Assembly (NCBI GenBank): GCA_015501075.1
Contig: JADNYJ010000469.1
Coordinates: 1-24,420, forward strand
Direction: 5' to 3'
DNA: 24,420 nucleotides
From: Gymnopilus junonius
Taxonomy: Eukaryota > Basidiomycota > Agaricomycetes > Agaricales > Galerinaceae
The position numbers were made by a program, and so were the translations under genes. Positions 18,831 to 24,420 of the stretch are shown here, in pieces (position 1 is the first letter of the stretch; every line of letters starts with the position of its first letter). The notes beneath the pieces were generated by a model, which saw nothing but the letters and a program-made list of their open reading frames with translations, was not told the DNA's origin and did no database searches.

Positions 18831-21800
18831 TTGTGCCAGAATTACTTTGATTTTGGACTCTCTACATCTAAGGCTCTCCATCAAATGGCGCGTCGATCCT
18901 CAAGTCGCAGCGCTTCAAGTCCGTTAATTATCAACGGAGATACCGCGCGCTGCTCGCCCACAAACAACGCCTATTCTCATTCTCTGGATGGACGGATTCT
19001 GCTTATGACATTAGTCTATCCACCTACTAGTACGGCTTGAGAAGCCCTCAAAGCCGTTAGTTAGGGACATGCATACGCACGCGTGCTGCGCCGCTCGCAT
19101 CCGTGGTCCGTCGTCGATCTCCGTTACTCACTGTCAATCCCTGGGCTTCGTGAAAGGGCCTACGCGAACTCTAGAACGCAGCTGTCAGTGTTCAATGTTC
19201 AAATGTAGCAGTCCTTAAATAACCCGCCTTTGGCGCACTCACGCCCTTGCCTTGGTCAGGTTGTGGGTTGGGTACCCACCGCTAGCTGGGATTACACAAC
19301 ACGACATACGCGGGCTCGACGGTGTTAACGAGGATGAACGGGATATTTAATGGTATCCTCTGAGCTTTGATCGGATTCGATTCGTTCATTGAGTCCAAGT
19401 GACTTCTCGGCAAGATATCGACGGGATAGGATCACTGCAATGGGATTTCGTGAGTGAGTACATACGTACGTGATACAATCTACAAACGTTTCTCCCAGGT
19501 CACACTTGATTGACATGCTCAATACAATACAGTGATATTTCCCCTGTATCCGAGTCTCGATTACTCAAGCGTTCTGTTTTTGTTCCGTTCATACAATTCC
19601 AGAGTTCAATATCACCGAAGAAGTAGGAAAGAACCAAAATACCGCCCCCTTGCCCATTTAGAAGGAAAAGAAAAGACAGAAGGCAAAACAAAACTGTAAG
19701 CAAGCACCTCGAGAGCACAGTACAATTCTATACAATTCACCGATCGTTATCGGAATACGAAAACTTCAATGTCGGACTACCTACTTCCTCGGGACGAAGG
19801 CAAATATTGCAAGTAATAAACCCATAAAGCAATCACATTGATCGCGACTTATACAGCAGCAGTATATATAGAGTATTTGAGGTGTAATACTCTCGGACAA
19901 ATAACGAACCCGACTTGAGCTGACCAGAGCGAATAAAGCCAACAATAAACAACTGAACTCGGACTTGGACCTTGACAGAAAGCAAGAGGCCAAACTTGAC
20001 CCGATCCGACTCACTCACTAAAGACACTGAACGAATCCGACAAAACGTCAATTACAACTTACGACTTGCGAGTGGGGAAGCATCGGAGTTGAGGTCGACT
20101 TAACAGGATACCTTTCTTCGATCACCCCATTTTTTTCCCTTCCACCCTATGCAGCGGCTTGCGGGATTCAAGACTCAGGTGGGATGTGTTAAAATAGGTA
20201 TGTACCATATATGTTTTTTCCCTTCGCGATAGTACTGATACCCTTCCAAGAAGACCAGGTCGGTATGTCGGACAGGATCCGAATGAAATGCTATGTATAA
20301 CACGATGAGTTGCAGAACGAAAGAGTGAAAGGAAGCCGTTAGGGAAGATAACACTGCTTGCTCATTTATCGGACTCGGAATAGCTGATACCGTCTGTCAT
20401 CAATCAGGAATCATGAATCAAGAAGAGCGCCGCTGTCAGTGAGTCAACAAGTATGCAGTGAGTATGTACCCTACGCATATAGGTCTTTTCGGAGCACAAT
20501 GGTTCAACACCAAAATTAACACTGGCCAGTACTGGCTAGAACCTGCAACTTGTCAGATAGGACTCGGTCAACTCACTCGGAACTTAGTATGCTTTGTTGA
20601 ACCCGTGAGGCTATGCCACGTCTCCACAGTTCCATCATCGCCCAAGGTCCCAAGGTGGATATGGATAGTCGCCCCTAACTTGAGCCGCAAAACAGGAAGG
20701 CGGTACAAGGGCATTGAATCAAAATTCACAGGTACGTATTGTATTATTCTGCAGCTGAGATGTACGAATTTGTGGCGGCGCCTCTGACGCGGTCAAGTAC
20801 CGCCGTATGTCCCCCTTAAAGCTTCGAGTCGATGTTTAAGTGGTTCAACTTGAAGTTACAAGTTTTATGACGATGTATTGATCATCATTCAGGATGTGAG
20901 CGGCGAGCACGACCCAGGTAATTACCTATTTAAAACCGTACGCGGTCAGTCAGCATATGATATGGCTGGGACATTAACACGGGGAGGAAGAAGAAAACAT
21001 CAACGCAGAGGGTTTCCAAAACCTGGGTTGAGTATAGCAGAGGCCGATCCGAATCGAATATGACCAAATAAGTCCCTTCAAGATCGTCAAAAATGCCATA
21101 ATTAATACGCCTCCCTGCGCCTGCGCAGTCAACTATTTTAAACACATCCCGAGTCGCCGCCCCTTGGCAATGACGCAGTTCATAGAGTAGCCAAGGTATT
21201 AGATACGGTGGCCATGAGAGCGAAGCAAAGTTCGATTCGGCAAGAGCCAGAGGAGGAAGCCGTAGATCCCATACCACAAACCCAAATTGAATACGCGATG
21301 CTATGGCATGCCGGATGACTGGAGTCGCCTTGCTAATATTGGCCGGTGGTGAGCATGAACCTTGTGTTCTTTGTGGTGAGCGTATAAAATTAAGCATGAT
21401 CCCTCGCGTAGGACATCCATCCATCCGCGGGGCTTCCCAAAAGATATAAGTATACTGTGGGGCCCCGAGCGCCGACTCGATCAACTACAGTAGATGTATG
21501 TACTAGGTCGATCGTAGAAGGTTCACGTAAAGCGTTCCAGTTCCAGGGTTATGGTCGAGAATCCACGGAGGAGTCCCCAGTGAAAGGCTTGTAAAGAAGA
21601 CCATGTGACTCTCCACGGCTCGAGGAGAGTACCCGCAGGTGGTGCGAAGAGGAAAGGGATAATGAAGTCGAGCTTCATCTCCAGTGCGAAGAGAACACAT
21701 GGAGCAGGTAAAAAAACATGCTGGAGGCTGTCAACGTTGTTCTTTGAGTCTCCACGAATTATCGGGTCCTCGTGAACAAAGATATGGAGAACGGCCTAGA

Positions 21801-22822
21801 CGGCTAGAGCAGGAAAACAACACCTGAATGGAAGCGAGATAGTGAAGAGATGTTTCCTCGGCTTTCCCAAACGGCCAAGTTCTATTTTCTGACATGCAGA
21901 GCGATAATGGGATGAAAACACCAAGTCTGTGCCGTTAGAGATAGCAATGGGGAAGAATTGCGATCTTCCAAAGTTCGCGATCGACGTGTCAGGGATCAGG
22001 GGACGTGAGTGAATAGAGAACTGGCTTAAGATAAGCCGAAGACTGCCCCATGACCCTCGATTTGAAATGCGAAGATGAATGTTCGGATCAGCGCAGTTTC
22101 AGGACATGGGATGCGCCCGCTTCGCACAGGTACATATGCTGAGACATGCAAGCAAGATAATAGGACGGCTGATGGGTGAGGCGCTTTTTCTGAGACCAAA
22201 GGTTCTCGCGGTCAATAGGACCAGTAACGTAAGAAAATAGACAAAGGATGCCCTGAGATCAAGCTCGGAATTGGAGTCGAAATAGAAGAGAAGGAGGGAC
22301 AAGAGGATTGTCAAACTCGGGCCTCCGATTCCTGCACAACTTCAAGTTGAGGTAGAATATACAGGAACTAAAATGCGCTCGAATAAGTTCCAAAGTTTGT
22401 AATTATAGAGAAGAACGAGGTTTAGAACTTCGCTATAAGATGATGGTTACAAGGAAAGTTGCTGAGTTTGAAAAAGGTGGGCGCTAAATTCTGAAAACTC
22501 CCGCAATCGCCACGTGACGGCAAGCCTTCGAAGTTCGCTGCTGAGCAACTTGTTAACTATTACTGCGAAACCCGTCTAAAATGTGAGGTTTAAATCTTGT
22601 TGTCATTTGCGATGGCAGCTTAATTTGAAGACAAGGACAATGTGCCATCTACCAGGACCGGTCTGGCACGAACCACAGACTATGGTATGCCGGGATCTGA
22701 GCATTTTATAACTACGGGTTGCTCTAATAAATTCGATTTCATTTGTAAGAAGTCGATTAGAGCCCCAATCTATTCTCCAAATTAGAAGCATTTAGCGAGA
22801 AAGTTCTGGCTCAAACTGGGGG
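18831..22822. other. Gene desert, about 4 kb
   Basis: No gene can be supported. A 51-codon frame begins at an ATG with a favourable context at 18885 (MARRSSSRSASSPL) and stops at 19040. A 72-codon leftward frame at 19500-19718 starts with a hydrophobic stretch. A 109-codon rightward frame lies at 20458-20787 and a 184-codon leftward frame, not beginning with ATG, at 20930-21484. None shows a known domain or matching splice sites. AT-rich TATA-like strings occur near 19860 and 21385. No tRNA, rRNA or long tandem repeat was found by eye. Confidence 0.4.
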
Positions 22823-23217
22823 ATGGGGCACCAACAAATATGGGGCACCGATAGTACCTGCCAGCCACGAGAGGAAAGATATCTTTAAACTATTTAACAA
22901 TAATGAGAATAAGTGCACTTCATTCAGTGAATATTTCAAAAGCCTGATCTGTTTTTCTATCCGTTAAATGCTCAAGAAGGGTTTGTGTGGCGTATTTCTT
23001 GTTTGGGAAGCTGGCATGATTGTACAAACATCCGGGCTTTAAATGACAGACTAAATTTTCAGTTCGATCAATATTAACTTTACCCACAGTTCTGAAAGGC
23101 CTTGACTTGGATTCACGTCATCTTGTCCAAAAGTTTGTATGGATACCTTTAACGTACAAATATACTAAGCGCACCCTTGTACGAACGCAGCGGAGCGAGC
23201 ACTCGGGGTGTGCCCCA
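22823..23217. repeat. Possible small inverted-repeat element
   Basis: ATGGGGCACC occurs twice at the left (22823-22832 and 22840-22849). A reverse-oriented GTGCCCC-like end, GGGGTGTGCCCCA (23205-23217), lies about 390 bases to the right. The interval is AT-rich and non-coding, with a GC-rich clamp near its right end (AACGCAGCGGAGCGAGC, 23184-23200). This could be a MITE-like non-autonomous transposon with short terminal repeats, but the repeats are imperfect and I see no clear target duplication. Confidence 0.25.
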
Positions 23218-23956
23218 AAAGATGCAAGGACCAATTGCGGGGAAGACAAAGTGGAAATTGCATTAGGGGCCAGAGGGTAGTGTACACAAACATAAAGTCA
23301 AATATAGGGCGTAAAAACGGAGACGTAGCACTCATTACTTGAAAGGCCGAAGCCACTGTCAGCTTCAGACATAGCCAGAGCAGTCATTCATGAATAATTT
23401 GATGTTATTTTGTGCCAATTCCGAGTGCTCGCAATTCAAAGAACGCATAAAACCTTTGTGTTTGGCGAAATAATTCTGGCTGAAGCAGTATTAATACAAA
23501 GCTACAAGTCTACCTTTGATACCCTCTTCTGTCCGAATCCTGCACAGCACGATACCAACACCTGCATTTTGGTTGCCACTTACGTCAAGATTAGGATTGA
23601 ATATTGAGACCTACCTTAACCGCGGCGATTTCCAAGCACTAAAAAACATACTGGATCTTGAGAAATTTTTCGAGAGGCATATCGCATCTTCTGAGAGGTA
23701 GATTAAATTCCGACAGCAAAGCAGAACACTTTCGCTGCGAAAGGTCAAAGTACATGTAATTGGGTTTCCCGGAAGCGATGATAATTGATTCGAAATTCCG
23801 TATCAACAACATCACGTGCTGGTCAAAGCGCTTGGTCACACGGGTGTTTGAAACGAAATTCTGATTCAAGCACGCCACAACAACGTCAGTCAACTTTTCC
23901 TATCTTCCCGACTTCCATCTCATTCAAGACGATCGCCGCAGTATACTGCGCTAAAG
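23218..23956. other. Upstream region of the PHD-finger gene
   Basis: About 740 bases without a gene, ending in a C/T-rich leader (23895-23940: TTTTCCTATCTTCCCGACTT and following) just before the ATG at 23957. It should hold the promoter of the PHD gene. Short frames on both strands (23410-23607, 23639-23893) show no motif. Confidence 0.5.
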
Positions 23957-24420
23957 ATGAGCACGCGCTCAAAGGCTAAGTCCTCAGGGACAACAGGCAA
24001 GGCCATATCAACCAACGGGTCGCTTGCAAAACCCAAGACCCGTCGACAAGTTTCAAAGGCTAACGACGATATGGACGTAGACACAAATGACGGCAAAGAA
24101 AATATCAATTCAAAGGCACCTGCTAAGCATTCCAGCAGCGTTTCTACTAAGAAAGGTAAAGTCAAGAAAGAAGCCACCCGTTTGCCGCCGGTGGATTGCA
24201 TTTGTACCAGGGGCGACGATGGGTCGCCTATGATTTACTGTTCAGAGTGCAAGATTTGGTGAGTCGTCAGCGAGTTCATGTCGACCTCCATCTCATGACA
24301 ATATATAGGTTCCATTTCACGTGCGTGGATATCAGTGAGCCAGAGGCGGAGGAAATTAGTGAGTGTGTTGCAGTCAAATTTTCAGCTAGTGTTCTGACAA
24401 GCATCAACTTCATCAGGTGT
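23957..24420 (+). CDS. PHD-finger protein, N-terminal part, possibly Bye1-like (partial)
   Basis: Exons 23957-24258, 24309-24358 and 24417 onward are joined by two GT-AG introns (50 and 58 nt) with GTGAGT donors. The third exon leaves the window after four bases. The first ~75 residues are basic and polar (MSTRSKAKSSGTTGK; a KENIN acidic/Asn patch; KKGKVKKEATR), like a nuclear tail. A PHD finger then begins: CICTRGDDGSPMIYCSECK, continuing across the intron as WFHFTCVDISEPEAEEIS. This supplies C-x-C, C-x2-C and H-x2-C of the C4HC3 zinc ligands; the last pair lies outside the window. PHD fingers of this kind read histone H3 lysine-4 methylation. In fungi, a basic tail followed by an N-terminal PHD of this type recalls Bye1, an RNA polymerase II-associated protein with TFIIS-like and SPOC domains further on. 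The family name is inference because those domains are not visible. Confidence 0.8.

Noticed and set aside
21225..21245. TTCGATT string resembling a tRNA T-loop
   Set aside because: The flanking bases cannot form the T stem, and no A-box or acceptor stem is present.
20930..21484. 184-codon leftward open frame in the gene desert
   Set aside because: It does not start with ATG, shows no domain, and its neighbourhood has no splice sites extending it; likely chance.

Overview
The window is a piece of a filamentous basidiomycete nuclear genome, most likely Agaricomycetes. The genes carry many short GT-AG introns, mostly 45-60 nt. One gene encodes a septation-type kinase built the way I remember from mushroom-forming fungi. 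There is also a GH18 chitinase split into 12 small exons and a cysteine-poor secreted protein of a type common in this class. I see no bacterial-type operons, rRNA or tRNA. All identifications are by eye, from motifs and remembered families; no database was searched.

Layout. 1-701 (-) is the N-terminal part of a probable retromer sorting nexin (Vps5-like); it runs off the left edge and has a frame break at 92-95. 1066-1938 (-) is a five-exon gene for a 215-aa helical protein with one C-terminal membrane segment. 2006-3421 holds no recognisable gene. 3493-5094 (+) is a decayed copy of a GH18 chitinase, and 6210-7808 (+) is its intact tandem paralogue (335 aa). 8087-9304 (-), convergent with the chitinase, is a nine-exon gene for a 255-aa secreted protein. 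10675-17246 (-) is a giant gene joining a calponin-homology (CH) region, a Cdc15/Cdc7/SepH-type kinase and a C1 zinc finger, probably ending in a CaaX box. 17247-23956 is about 6.7 kb without a convincing gene; it includes a possible small inverted-repeat element at 22823-23217. 23957-24420 (+) is the start of a PHD-finger protein, probably Bye1-like, running off the right edge.

The genes do not form one pathway. Endosomal sorting, cell-wall hydrolysis, septation signalling and chromatin reading sit side by side as ordinary fungal neighbours. The main points for a second look are in the large kinase gene: its modular architecture, an HCD in place of HRD in the catalytic loop, and a polybasic CaaX tail that appears only after a one-base frame change. 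The same direction of frame change (one missing base) restores the expected reading at up to four places in two otherwise sound genes. This points to systematic single-base deletions in the assembly rather than gene decay. The upstream chitinase copy is different: it has lost splice donors and is a true pseudogene.
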